From Primula veris (Eukaryota; Streptophyta; Magnoliopsida; Ericales; Primulaceae), in the NCBI GenBank assembly GCA_963682055.1, contig OY821745.1:12407501-12471500 (forward strand): a stretch of 64,000 bases of DNA. Direction: 5' to 3'. The notes beneath the pieces were generated by a model that saw only the letters and a list, made by a program, of their open reading frames with translations, ran no database searches and had not been told where the DNA came from. Below, piece after piece: positions 39,621 through 52,400 of this stretch; position 1 is the stretch's first letter, and every line of letters begins with the position of its first letter. A program made the translations under genes and the position numbers.

Positions 39621-41450
39621 GAGAGAGAAAGTCTGCACCGCCAAAGGTTGTTCGGGCAGTTTGATTGCACACGACTTTCGACCGCATTGTGAGACCATAG
39701 CCTCGGTTATATTTTAGGATTTTTAAGGCCCGTGATCAAACCATTTCGTCAATGAATTCTTCCATCTTCGGTGTACGTTATACAACTATTTAATTAGTTA
39801 AACGTAATAATTGCATGTCAACAATAGATAATATCGGTAACAATAATATTGCATGTTTATAATTGTTAATACGAGATAAAACACCCAACAATTATACCCT
39901 TAATAATTAATGACACATCATACTATTTTCCCTTTGCTTGATGTATGCGTGTATCGTAAATCCTTACCATTTATGGAAAAAACCAAATTTAACTAAAACA
40001 TACAAATTTATCATGTTTTACGCCATAAATATAATAAGTTAATTATGATTATGAATCATTATGACTTTCATCCACTTTTATTTAATTTCGAATTATTTAA
40101 TCTTAAGATAAATTTTGGATAGAGAAAAGAGCAACTGAGGTATTATTAAAAAATCTAATTTGAGGAAAGTCGCTGCTTATGCACCTGCTGGAGGAGGAGG
40201 TCAATCAATAGCATCAACTAGCACCGACTGGACAGAATCTCTTCTAGTACGTTTCTAACAATTCTTTACATAATAATTTGTATTCATTTGATTATTATGG
40301 CATTCGGTTAGAAATTGTCGATTGTTTCTATTTGGATTGCTTTATTTTAAAAGCCAACGATTTCATACGACTATTCTTCTTAGTGCATTTTGAGAAAAAA
40401 AAAAAATCCATTTTTGCTCTTTAATCTTTTCATTTTTTTTAGATCTACTAGAATGCTATATGATGCTCTTTCATTGGTTTTTGTAATTTTTGTTGTAAAT
40501 TATGTTTGTCGATAATTTGCTATGCTTCATGTTGATATTATTATTTAATTTGGAAAAAAGACATTATTGGAAAAAAAATCAACAAATATTGTATTATATA
40601 ATATCTTGTAAGCATCATGTAATATTATTGTATTATATAGTAACATTAGTAAGAAGAACAAATAATGACATCATCACGTAACATTATATTATATAGTTTT
40701 AATGTTGTGACATGTTTTGCTTTTTGGTATTAAAAAAAACATCATGTAGCATCATTACGTAATATTATCTACTTTTGATGCTCTGATATGCTTTGCATTT
40801 TACTATAAATATAAAATAACAAAGTATGATGCATCAATAGTATCATTTATTCGTATGAAATTTTAAAGTAAAAAGTAGCGTAGTATCATTATGCATCGTG
40901 TAGTATCATTTAGTCTTATAAACATGAATATCACGCAACATTATCTAGTCTGATTAAGCTCTTATTTTTTCTTTTCTATCTAAATTTTCTATAATACTTA
41001 TTCTTTTTTTTAAACAAAATGACATGCACTTATTTGTTTTCATTTTTTTTTCCCTATGAATTTAAGAGAATATTTTTTGAATTTGAAATAGTTTTATTTA
41101 AAATAGTAAAAAATAAATGTAGTAATTAATATATATGTTGGAAGGTAATGGATTCAACCATAATGGTATATTGGTACATAAATTTTGTATATGTACCAAT
41201 CATTAAACAAGAAACACATATTCGGGTTTTTTGATATTAAGTCATAAAGTGTGTATCAATCAATGGTTCTCCCTTTTTACATTTTAATATCTTTTTGAAC
41301 AGGTTTTAATCAATTTTTTTAAAATCTTCAAAAACTGCTTATAAGCTGTTTTTAATATGACATATTAACTTTTTTGTCCGAAATAATAGAAAAATGAGCC
41401 AATTTTTTTTTACTGCAGCCAAACAAGCCCTTAGTAATGGGCTTGACTTT
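39621..41450. other. AT-rich DNA with one exon-like fragment
   Basis: 40164-40246 (+) reads KVAAYAPAGGGGQSIAST and STDWTESLL. It is bounded by an AG upstream and a good GTACGT donor, with clearly higher GC than its surroundings. It may be a captured or orphan exon; the protein is not recognised. 40600-40930 has scattered TCATGTAATATTATTG-like motifs. Nothing else was found. Confidence 0.35.
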
Positions 41451-41599
41451 TTGCAGCAATTTGGTCGATGTTGATGTGGACAGAGTAGAGAGGCAATCTC
41501 GTCGGAGAAGAGAAAGAGATCAAATGCGGAGGAGAGAGAGATCGGCGACGAAGGGTAGCGCGACGACTTGACATTGGTGGTGGTCGAACGCCGAAGAAT

Positions 41600-42890
41600 A
41601 TGACAGATATGGCGGCGACATTGTTGGTCCGTAGGTGTCTAAACCTTAGAGGGGGTGAATAAGGTTTTGTACGTTTTTCGCGGAATAAAATCTATGAGTT
41701 ATTAACTAAGCAAATTAGTGGTTTTTATAACTTAAACAATTTCGTTAACAAATAATTGCTAATTTAATCTATGCAAGCAATGAATATAAGCAATTAATAA
41801 TTTGCAAAAAGTAAAAGTTGAGGGAAAAGAAATAACGCAAGATTTATATAGGTTCGGCAAAACGCGCCTACGTCCTCTCCTCGGTAGTTTCACTTCCGAG
41901 TGTTTCACTAAAATCTCGTTCCAAGGTTACAACCTAACAAGCTTAATCAACCGATTAAGCTCCCCCTCACTTTATGAGTATCCCGAATGAAAAGCCTAGA
42001 ACTTTTAAGCTACACTTGCTTGAAAAGCTTCTACCCGATCACTCGCTCACAAATGAGTTTATAAAATACTCTTTTACAAGATTGAATTTTTAATGGATCG
42101 CTCACTAACAAATAAGATCTCGAAGTTTATAAAATTGCAAGAATAATACTCTCGAGAATATTTATGAATACAAGTGAGATATATGAAGTATAAGCTTAAA
42201 GAATTGCTTTGTAAGAATTTTTGAAAGCTTGAAGTTGTGTAATTGTTTTTTTGTCTTCACCAAAGGATTTTGGGGCTTTTTGTAGAGTGAAAAAGGTCTA
42301 TCATTTAATGCATGACCGTTGGCAGTTGTTGAGTAGCTTAGCTGCTAGTTTGCAGCAGTTCGCCCCATTCTCAGGATAAGCTGAAAAGCTGGAATTTGAA
42401 ATTCTGCAGAAACGATCGGTCGTTTCTGAAAAACGATCGGTCGTTTTTCATCTGTGCTCACTGGAAGAATTCATACTTAAAACGATCGGTCGTTTTAAGC
42501 CTGGCGATCGGTCGTTTTTGTGTTGAGCTCACTGGAAGGATTTCTGCCTAAAACGATCGGTCGTTTTAGGGTAGCGATCGGTCGTTTTTAGGTTGTGCTC
42601 ACTGGAAGAATTAAGCACATAAATGATCGATCGATTAGCCATGATCAGTCGTTTTTTGTTGTTCTGGGAAAGTTTCGGTCTTCTCGACATACTTTGAAAG
42701 CCCGTAATTTGTCCGTTTCAAATCCGATTGAGGTTCCGCTTGAACCGTTGGCTTCGTATTTACGTAAACTATCATTCCAAACCTTTGACACACTCGATAA
42801 ATGATTAGTACGCAAAACAAGCTTTTATCATGTTTTACAAATATTGTTATCATCAAAACAATCGATTAGAAGAACAACGTTCAACAGACA
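41600..42890. mobile_element. Unclassified dispersed-repeat-like element containing a palindromic array
   Basis: Begins near GTGTCTAAACCTTAGAGGGGG and contains GATTTATATAGGTTCGGC and CTACGTCCTCTCCTCGG, phrases I associate with widespread non-coding plant repeats. No long frame or domain was found. Ends are not defined. Confidence 0.35.
42412..42660. repeat. 70-71-bp tandem units each with two ACGATCGGTCGT near-palindromes
   Basis: GCTCACTGGAAG recurs at 42456, 42527 and 42597. Each unit has two copies of ACGATCGGTCGTTTT or GCGATCGGTCGTTTT. Six clear copies and two degenerate ones (GATCGATCGATT at about 42625, GATCAGTCGTTTT at about 42641) can be read. The core is a near-perfect inverted repeat. 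Confidence 0.85.
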
Positions 42891-43436
42891 TCATCTCCAA
42901 TGGTGGAGATTTAAGAGAGAAAGTGATGAGAGATAGAACACAAACAAATGAATATATATCTGATAGGATGAGTCTACTAAAAGTGTGGGTGTAGACTCCA
43001 ATAAAAACTCTAGAAAAGATAGGAAACTTTTGTGGGGCGCACGACTAATTTGAATAATTGTAATACTATTGGTTACTTTGGTGTACAACTAACTCTACTG
43101 AATATTTTCTCCAGAGAAAGAGTGAGTGAATTTGTGCTGCATATCATTTGAAATTATTTGTTTAAAAGTTAGTAATTATTTCTAACTATTTATTGCAAAT
43201 TAGTATCATTTGCTAATATACATAAGTCCAACACATTTGACCCAATAAAAGTTTGACCAAGACCATTGACCAGTCTCTGGTGTTGACGTCGGATTTCGGC
43301 ATTGACCACCAGATTCTGGCATTGACCAAAAATATTAAAAAAATGTAAAGAAAAAGGAAATAACTCAAAACAAATAAAAAAATTCAAGAAAAATTGGAAA
43401 AAAAAATTAAAAAATTGGAAAAAAAGAAAAATAACT
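42891..43436. other. No gene recognised
   Basis: Unique AT-rich sequence. 43250-43330 has a short repeat of CATTGACCAnn / TTCTGGCATTGACC. Confidence 0.4.
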
Positions 43437-44310
43437 CACAATTTTTTTGGCAATCTAATACAAATTTTTAACAATCTAATACAATTTTTTGACAGTCCGG
43501 TATAAAATTTTTGACAATCTAATACAATTTTTTTGACAATCTAGTACAACATTTTTGACAATCTAATAAAAAAATTCACAATCTAATACAATTTTTTGGC
43601 AATTTATTACAAGTTTTTGATAATGTAATACAACATTTTTAACAATTTAATACAAAAAATTTAACAATCCGATACAATTTTTTTGACAATCTAGTACAAC
43701 TATTTTGACAATCTAATAGATAATCTAATGCATTTTTTTATGACAATGTAATACAAAATATTTGACAATCTAATACAATTTTTTTGACAATATAATACAA
43801 TTTTTTTGATAATTAATACAATTTTTTTGACAATTTAATACGAGTTTTTTGATAATCTAATACAGCATTTTTAACAATCTAATAAAAAAATTGACAATCA
43901 AATACATTTTTTTTTGACAATTTAATCATTTTTTTTGACAATCTAATATAATTTTTTTTAAAATCTAATATAATTTATTTGACAATCTAATAGACAATGT
44001 TATACAAATTTTTTAACAATCTAATACGATTTTTTTGCCGATCTAATAGAAAATATAATACAATTTTTTTTAACAATCTAATATAATTTATTTAACAATT
44101 TAATAGACAATCTTATATAAATTTTTTGACAATCTAATACGATTATTTTGACAATCTAATATAAAATCCAATACATGTTTTTTGCCAATATAATACAAAC
44201 GTTTGACAATGTAATACAATTTGTTTTGATAATCTAATATAATTTTTTTGACAATTTAATTCAATTTTTTTGGTAATTTAATACAAAATATTAACAAATC
44301 TAATAGATAT
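43437..44310. repeat. About 20-22-bp AT-rich tandem array
   Basis: About 40 degenerate units of TTTTTTGACAATCTAATACAA over nearly 0.9 kb. No coding content. Confidence 0.88.
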
Positions 44311-44517
44311 ATAGATATGGAGTAGTAATCAGCAAAACAAATTAACTAATCCCCTTTAATATATAGTCCTAATCATCATCCAATATATACATATATGTAT
44401 AGATAGATATATTTTTTCAATTGAAGAACAAACATATGAATTCCACATCCGTGAACCTTAACCTTCTCTAGCTCACTCTCATTTTCAAGTTTTTTGTGCT
44501 GAATTTGTCCGATACAT

Positions 44518-44534
44518 ATATGATATATGATATA

Positions 44535-44595
<61 letters not shown>

Positions 44596-44610
44596 ATATA
44601 TATATATAAA
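44518..44610. repeat. ATATGAT/(AT)n microsatellite
   Basis: Repeated ATATGAT followed by about 28 AT dinucleotides. Translations as IYIYIY are artefacts. Confidence 0.93.
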
Positions 44611-45189
44611 TACAAGATCTACTTCAGAGAAGGAGAGAGACATAGTTTTTCTTTAGCCAAATCATCTCAGCGGCAATAATTCGTTAAATGCGGTGGCGGT
44701 GGAAGAGGCGACGACGGCAGCGACAGTCAAGGTGGCGGTTTTCTCGTCGGAGAAACAGGGTCTAGAGGGAGAAAGTGTTTTTGATAATGATAAAAAATAG
44801 AATTTGGACTCATTTTATATTTAGAGTAGAGAGTATCAAAAACAAATTAAAATGGTTTAATATGTTAACTTATGCTAATAAAAAATACAAGAGTTACTAA
44901 AAACTAATAAATCTATTAAAATGGTACCGACCTCCAATTCATTCAAAAAGACAGGAAGACACAGGGTAGAGAGAGAATGTGTGTGTTGGGTTTATGTTGA
45001 GCCGGAACACTTGGACTCGATATAGTTTGGGCCCAAAACTTACACACATAGTTTTACATAGGTGACTAGCTAATCGTGTCGTTGGTTTCAAAATAGGTAT
45101 GGGTCACAAATTTGCCCAATTTAAGTCAAGCAAAAAAGCCCAACACATATGGGCTAACAACCCACACACTTGAAAGCCCATTAAACACA

Positions 45190-45304
45190 CCAACGCATCA
45201 CAATATCTCTCTCTCTCTCGAATTTCTCTCTTTTGTGAACAAATAATTACTCAAAAGAAACGAACATAGTCTCTGCAAATTCCAACTCATACCCACCAAA
45301 CAAG
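45190..45304 (+). promoter_or_regulatory. Probable UFD1 5' leader, first exon and start of long leader intron
   Basis: TC-rich start (CTCTCTCTCTCGAATTTCTC) and a leader up to CACCAAACAAG|GTTTGATT, a plausible splice donor. A plausible acceptor TTCTTCTCCAG lies at 49379-49389, 51 bp before the UFD1 ATG. Inferred from sequence style only. No transcript data are available, and the leader could start closer to the ATG. Confidence 0.4.
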
Positions 45305-45309
45305 GTTTG

Positions 45310-46600
45310 ATTTTAGATAATCTGTATTTATTTATTTTATTGTTCTAGTGTTTCTGTTTAAGTTATTTTATTACTTCTTTTAGCTACCAGTTTGTTTCGA
45401 TCTCTGTTAACTTTATTAGGACTTGTTTGAATTTTACTTTTTATATTGATCCGGTTTCTGATTTTACATACCCAGAAGAAATTTAGTTTCTTAAAGTTCT
45501 GATTTTATTTATTTATTGTACCTTTCATCTAGGTAAATTTTATAGGGACTTGTTTGCATTTTTTTGATCCTTTTTTTCACATACCCAGATGAAATCTAGT
45601 TTCATCAGTGTTGTTAAAGCTCTGATTTTTTATTTATTTATTGTACCTTACATTTAGATTTTGATTAGGTTTGAGTCTAGACATTCTTTTTCTTATTATT
45701 TATCTTTTCCCCCTGATTTTAAATAATAGCAGTATATATTATTATTGTCCTAGTGTTTCTGTTTAAGTATTTTATTACTCCTTTTAGCTATCAATTTGAT
45801 TCGTTCTCTGTAAACTTTATTAAGACTTGTTAGGAATTTACTTTTTGTATTGATCTGGTTTCTGATTTTACATACCCAGAAGAAATTTTGTTTCATCAGA
45901 TTTATTAAAGCTCTGATTTTTATTTATTGTACCTTACTGTTAGATTTTGAATAGGTTTTCGATGTCTGTAAATTTTATTAGGGACTTTTTTGCATTCTTT
46001 TTAATTGTTTTGGTTCAGTTTAAATACCCAGAAGAATTTTTATTCATTGTACCTTACATTTAGATTTTGCGTAGGTTTTCGATGTCTGTAAGTTATATTG
46101 GGACTTGTTTGCATTTTTTTGATTGCTTTGATTTTTTTTTCACATACTCAGATAAATCTAGTTGATCAGTGTTATTAAAGCTCTGATTTTTATTTATTGT
46201 ACCTTACATTTAGATTCTGCTTAGGTTTTTGATGTCTGTAAGTTATATTGGGACTTGTTTGCATTTTTGTGTGAGTTTTGATCCTTTTTTTAATATATAC
46301 AGAAAAAATATAAATTCATCAGTCTTATAAAAGCTCTGATTTTTACCTCTTATATCTTACATTTAGATTTGGATTACGTTTTCGATGTCTGTAAGTTATA
46401 TTGGAACTTGTTTGCATTTTTTTGTGTGTTTTGATTCTTTTTTTTTTTATATACACAGAAGAAATATAGTTTCATCAAAAGCTCTGCTTTTTAATTCTTA
46501 TATCTTACATTTAGATTTTGAATGTTCAATTAGGCTCTTGATGGCTGTTATTTTTATTAAGACTTGTTTTCATTTTGTGTGTTTTGGTCCTTTTTGTTTC
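45310..46600 (+). repeat. Degenerate tandem repeats of about 120-290 bp in UFD1 leader intron
   Basis: GCTCTGATTTTTATTTATTG followed by TACCTTACATTTAGATTTTG recurs near 45500, 45619, 45911, 46180, 46335 and 46478. Other shared phrases are GATGTCTGTAAGTTATATTG and ACATACCCAGA. The 46385 open frame is only repeat translation. Confidence 0.7.
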
Positions 46601-47012
46601 AGTTTCAATGCTGCTGTTGTGATGTCAAGTCCCATTTTTTGGTCCTTTTTGTGAATGTTCAAGTTTTTCTGCTTATTTTGCCACTTTGCAAAAGCTATGC
46701 AATCGATGTCTTTAAATCTTATTAGCAGTCTGTTGCATCGTATCGATTACTTCTCTAGATATTCAGCTTTCATGAGTATTCTTAAAGCTCCATTTAAACT
46801 TTGCGTCGTTCAATTTTGATTAACAAGAAAGTTAGCAAGCGAATGAATGATAAATGCATGACGTTTTGTAGGAGTCTTTCTGGATTCTGTTAGTTACTTT
46901 TTACATACTGAAAAGAATATCAGTGTCTATTTTCTTTAGTAATCTAAAATCTATCTTATATTCTCTATGTTATAGGGTTGAAGACATAATATAATGGATA
47001 TCTTTAAAATTA

Positions 47013-48582
47013 GGATAAATTAACAAAACATACTACTTTTGAAACTAAATTAACAAAAACATACCCAAAAAATTCTAATTAACAAAAACATACCTAAAAG
47101 TTCATACCCTAATTTGTAAATTCCATACCCTTATTCCAAAAGTTCATACCCTTATTTCAAAAGTTCATATCCTAATTCGTAGAGTTCACCCTTATTTTCA
47201 AAGTTCATACCCCAATTTACAGAATGCATATCGTTACTTACATAATTCATATCTATAATTTTCAACTCATTCACAGAATTCATTACACTTATTTTTCAAG
47301 TTTATACACTAGTTAACAAATCCAACTCTTGTCCGTCCTTTGATCTCGAACTACCACGTAGCAGTCGTGGTCTTCTCCTTCGATGACCGTATATCCGTCG
47401 ACATCAAACTCGAGTTTTTGACCTTTCTCTACACCCTCGCCGTCCACTCCGACGGATGTGTCAGTCTCAATCTCCACCGAAGAGAGAGATCGGAGAGAGA
47501 GAGTGAGGAGGAAAAAAAGATTGGGAAAATAGAGGGAGGATGAGAGAAAGATCGGAAAGAGAGAGGAAGGATGAGAGATCGGAGAGAAGGAGAAGGATGA
47601 GGAGAGAGATCGGAGGAAGGAGGGAGGGAGAAGGAGGAGAGAGAGTGAGAGGAGGAGAGAGAGGAAAGAGATTGGGAAGGATGAATGAACTTTTTTATTT
47701 TTTATTAAAGATTAATTAACAAAACATACCCAAAAAATTTCTAATTAACAAAAACATACCCAAAAGTTCATACCCTAATTTGTATATTTCATACCCTTGT
47801 TCCAAAAGTTCATACCCTTATTTCAAAAGTTCATACCCTAATTTATATATTTTCATACCTTTATTCCAAAAGTTCATATCCATATTTTAAAAGTTCATAC
47901 CCTAATTCGTAAAGTTCATACCTCAATTTACAGAATTCATATACTTATTTACATAATTGATATTCATAATTTTCAACTCCATACTCTTAATTCACGTAGT
48001 CATACACGTATTTTTCAAGTTTATACACTACTTAACAAATTCAACCCTTACCCGTACTCCGATCTCAAACTTTCACGTCGCCGTCGTGGATCTCTCCTTC
48101 GACGACCGCATCTCCGTCGGCATCACTCTCGAGTTTTTGATCTCGCTCTATACGCTCACCGCCCACTCCGACAGATGCCTCCGTCTCAATTTCCACCGAA
48201 GAGAGAGGGAGGAGAGAAAGATCGGAAAAAAAGAGGAGGAGAGAGAGATCAGAAAGAGAGAAGAAGGAGGAGAGATCGGAGAGAAGGACGGGGATGAGGA
48301 GAGAGGAAGAAGGAGGAGAGAGAGTGAGAGGAGGAGAGAGAGGGGAACGAGATAGGAGTAATGAATGACATTTTTTTTTTATTAATTATTAATTGAAGGT
48401 ATGTTTTTGATTATGTAACTTTTGATGGTATGTTTTTGTTAATATAATAGGTGTAGGGTATGTTTATGTTAATTCCCCCTATTATTAATTATTAATTGAA
48501 GGTATGTTTTTGATAATATAACTTTTGAGGGTATGTTTTTGTTAATTTAATAGATGTAGTGTATGCTTATGTTAATTCCCCC
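47013..48582. mobile_element. Non-autonomous Mutator-like (9-bp TSD) element with internal duplication
   Basis: Target duplication TTAAAATTA at 47004-47012 and 48583-48591 flanks a 1,570-bp element. The ends are inverted: GGATAAATTAACAAAACATAC on the left, and the complement GGGGGAATTAACATAAGCAT on the right. 47020-47690 and 47700-48355 are two related halves. Each carries TTCATACCC repeats and a coding-like fragment (SNYHVAVVVFSFDDRISVD / SNFHVAVVDLSFDDRISVG, then LEFL-x-LYTL and HSD-x-C), followed by GA-rich DNA. The right end is itself duplicated (48395-48480 and 48485-48582). The 9-bp duplication points to the Mutator superfamily, and the coding-like piece suggests a Pack-MULE. No transposase. 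Confidence 0.7.
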
Positions 48583-49439
48583 TTAAAATTAATTGTATTT
48601 GGAGTGTTTTGCATTGTGTTTAATTTTGTCTACATACCCATTAAGATATTCAGTTTCATCAGGGTTGTAGGAGCTCTGAATTTTTACTTAATGTTTGTTC
48701 AATATTTATGAATAATTGTGGATGTGTATTGATGTTCGTAAATCTTCTGATGAATCTGTCATATACCGGTGACGGTGATGGTAGTTCACACACCCCTATA
48801 AGAATTTCAGCCTCCTCAAAGTTTTAAAGCTCCGATTTTTACTTAGAAAATGATAGATAAACAAATTTTTAATCTGAAATTTAAAAAAACCACAACCGAA
48901 CATATTTTTTCAGTGAGTTTGTGTTAGTGAATTTTGCATATGTATATTGTTACCCTATAGGCCCATACTCTATTCTCTTTCAGTTATATACAATAGTATC
49001 AACCTGATATTAATATAATTAGGAGTCTTTTCCATTATGTTGTTTCTTTTAAAATACCCCTAAAGAGTTCTGTCACAGTGTTGTTAAAACTTAAAGTTGT
49101 TCAATTTTGGGAAAACATTAAGTATGTCGTTTCCCTGTATACAGCTTTGTTTACCCTTTAGCAAGGATATCTATTCGATTTCTGCATGTCTTTGAAGAAT
49201 ATTTTGCACTGTGATGTTTTTTTATGAGAGAAATCCAGTTTCATTAGTATTTTTTAAAAGTTCCATACTGTATGTGCTTGATAATTAACTGCTAGGAATA
49301 AAAAATGTTTTAAGTTTTTAACTACATATATCGGCCTGTGATTCTGTTAATTTTGATTTCCGCTTCTAATTTATGATTTTCTTCTCCAGTTAGGGTTTTG
49401 GCTATATCCTTTGGAGAGTACCCACAAACAGGACAAAAA

Positions 49440-52400
49440 ATGGTAAGTTTGCTGTTTGTGAGTTCAATTTCAAATTTTGAAATTTAATGCATATATTTCC
49501 ATTGATAATTATAAGGCGATAACCAACTCTCGGTAATCTTTTTGTTTGGCGGATTTAGTATAGAAGTATATGTGTGGGTATCGTTGTCATTGTGCTAGGT
49601 ACTGTTTTCAGTTTCTTTTTTTATTCTGTCAAGATTGTAGAATCATGAAGTAGATGAAGTTCATTCTTTTGACAAAGTCAATCACTGGTTTAGTTCCACT
49701 TACATACTGTCTATGTGGGATAAGGGTAGGAAATACTTTTCTCAAATATTGGTGCATCTTTCCTGTTTGTGCATCATATTTTTTTCCATGTACTGTCGTA
49801 TGGGATAAGGGTAGGAAATACTTTTCTCAAATATTAGTGCATTTTTCCTGTTTCTGCATCATATTTTTTTCCATATATCTTGTGCCGTCTAAAATTAGCC
49901 TCACGATATTTAAATTTTGTGCTTGTTGCGGTAGTTGCTTCCAATTGCAGCCTATATCATAGTGTTTGTCATGACTCACCTTTTCTTTTTTGTTAAGTTT
50001 TGTCTCTTTACTAAGAAGGGTTTAGCTTTATATGTGCTAGTAGTATTATTTGGCATTTTTTTTTTTATTTGTCTCTTTAAGTAGTGCACTTTGAACCTTT
50101 GAGATTAATCTAGATTTTTACATTATACTGGTGGAAGTAAATTTAAGTTCTTTCTGACATTGAAGCTCCTTCTGTCCCTGGTTCACTTCTCTTGTGCCAT
50201 TGACGTTGCTTCCTTAGATTTAAAATTTGAGAAAAATCATGTTTTTTTTCCAATTTAGCTACTATCTTATTTTAACTTCTTCAAGGTTTCTTTGTCATGC
50301 TCTTAATTTCTGGGGGCATTGCAGTTTTTCGATGGATATGGATATCATCATGGGACTTCATTTGAGCAAACATATCGGTGTTACCCTGCATCTTTCATTG
50401 ATAAGGTTAGAAATTTCCTTGTTATGGATTTATTTCGATTTGTGTTGATTTCGATTTTATCCAATTATCACTGAGCAAAAGCTGTGTTACCGTGCATCTT
50501 TCATTAATAAGGTTAGAAATTTCCTTGTTATGGACCTATTTTGGCATGTATTTATTGCGATTTTATTGAATTATCAACTAGAAGTTCCGTCTATGTTTGC
50601 CTTATTTATAAATCACACAAGGGAGGGGAAACTAAAACTTCAGATATGCAACAAAACAAAAAACGATTGAGGAAACTAAGTAGTGCAAACTTTGAAGTTT
50701 CTAATATTTCTTTTCATCTTGCAGTCTCATATTGAAAATGGCGACAAAAGTAAGTAATCAATCGCGCGTCTTTCTTTTTTCCTTCCCTCTACTTTAATTC
50801 ATTTCTTTTAATTTTTTATTAATGTAATTACTTTATTTTCTCTTGATTTTATTTCAGTTATAATGCCTCCCTCAGCCCTCGACCGCCTTGGTTAGTAGAC
50901 TTAACGTATTTTTTTCCAACTGTCTACCGTAGCTTTTGCCGAAGTTAATTTATTTTAGGCTAGTTTCTTAAATCATTTTACTCCATACTGCAGCATCCCT
51001 TCACATCGAGTATCCTATGCTGTTTGAACTTACCAATCCCTCTACCGCGCGTATTTCTCACTGTGGCGTACTGGAGTTTATTGCAGAAGAAGGGATGATA
51101 TACATGCCTTATTGGGTAGGTCTCTGATAAACCTTTGTCTGAAAAAGCTTCACAGTTTTTCGTGTTTTTCAGGAGTGTTTGAACTGCTATTTGGATAGTT
51201 CTACACTACAATAAAATGTGTTGTTTTACCGTAGATGATGGAGAACCTGCTACTACAAGAAGGGGACCTTGTGAAAGTTAAAAATGTGGCTCTCCCAAAA
51301 GGAAAGTATGTGAAATTACAGCCTCATACAACGGATTTTCTGGATATTTCCAACCCGAAAGCCATGTGAGTTCATGATCTTCTTTGCATGATCTTATTAC
51401 TGTCCTAACTGTTATGTTGTTTCTTTAGAGCTTTTGAGCTCACACTATTTTATCTATTTTGCTTAAGAGCTGGACTGTATTTGGTTGATCAGCTTTCTAG
51501 TTGAGATTTCTTGTGTTTTTTCCTGAAAAGGCTAGATGCTTTGAGCTGTTTGAATCTTAGTGGCGCTAGGGGATAGTCTAAAAAGTACGGAAGGGTATTC
51601 GGAATAATCTAGGGAAAATTACAACGTTACAACTCCACAGTAAACTTTAACAAAAATCTATTCGATTCCCCGCAGTAGATAATATATGACAATTGAATCC
51701 ATATGTGACTATAGAAAAGGGAATGTGGCGGGCTTAAGTTGTTTTTATTAAAAAATGTTTGGGCTAAATTAAGTCACTTTAAAACTATGGGGACGTAAAT
51801 GTGGTTACAACACCCACTTCGGGTTTTGTAGTGAAACTTTTGCTTATGCGTGTATGTATTATGCGTGTGTATGTATTAGTGTAATTGTAATAGGTTTCAG
51901 TAGCCGTTGGATCAATTATCTCAGTTGTATTATTAGCCTTAGGATTAGAGTAAACGGGAGTGCAGAGATCATGCCACGTGTCTGCATCAATGGTGCAGAA
52001 TACTGCAGATTGATAACTGCCGATAACTGCCCAGCAGTTTCTTTTATTTCAAATAGGCCTATAAATATTAGAAAGTGTAGTAGGAAGTATTTTATCAGAA
52101 ATAATAACCAAATTGTGTTTTTTTTACATTCCGTTCTAAATTCCGACCAATTACGGCCTGATTACTACAAGTTTCATATATACAGTATGTATTATGTTCT
52201 GTATGTTTTTCCGCTGCATCTCTGCACGGACCAGCTGAACTCTCTATGAGACAAGTTCAGAACACGTTTCCTCTATATCGGAGCGCGTTTTCAATGTCCG
52301 TCACGCGGAATTGCCTTTTTAGACAAGAAGCGGCAGGTATATGTGTTTTCTGCAACAAAGGGATCAACCGAGATTTGCTTATTCACGGCTTAGCTTTAGT

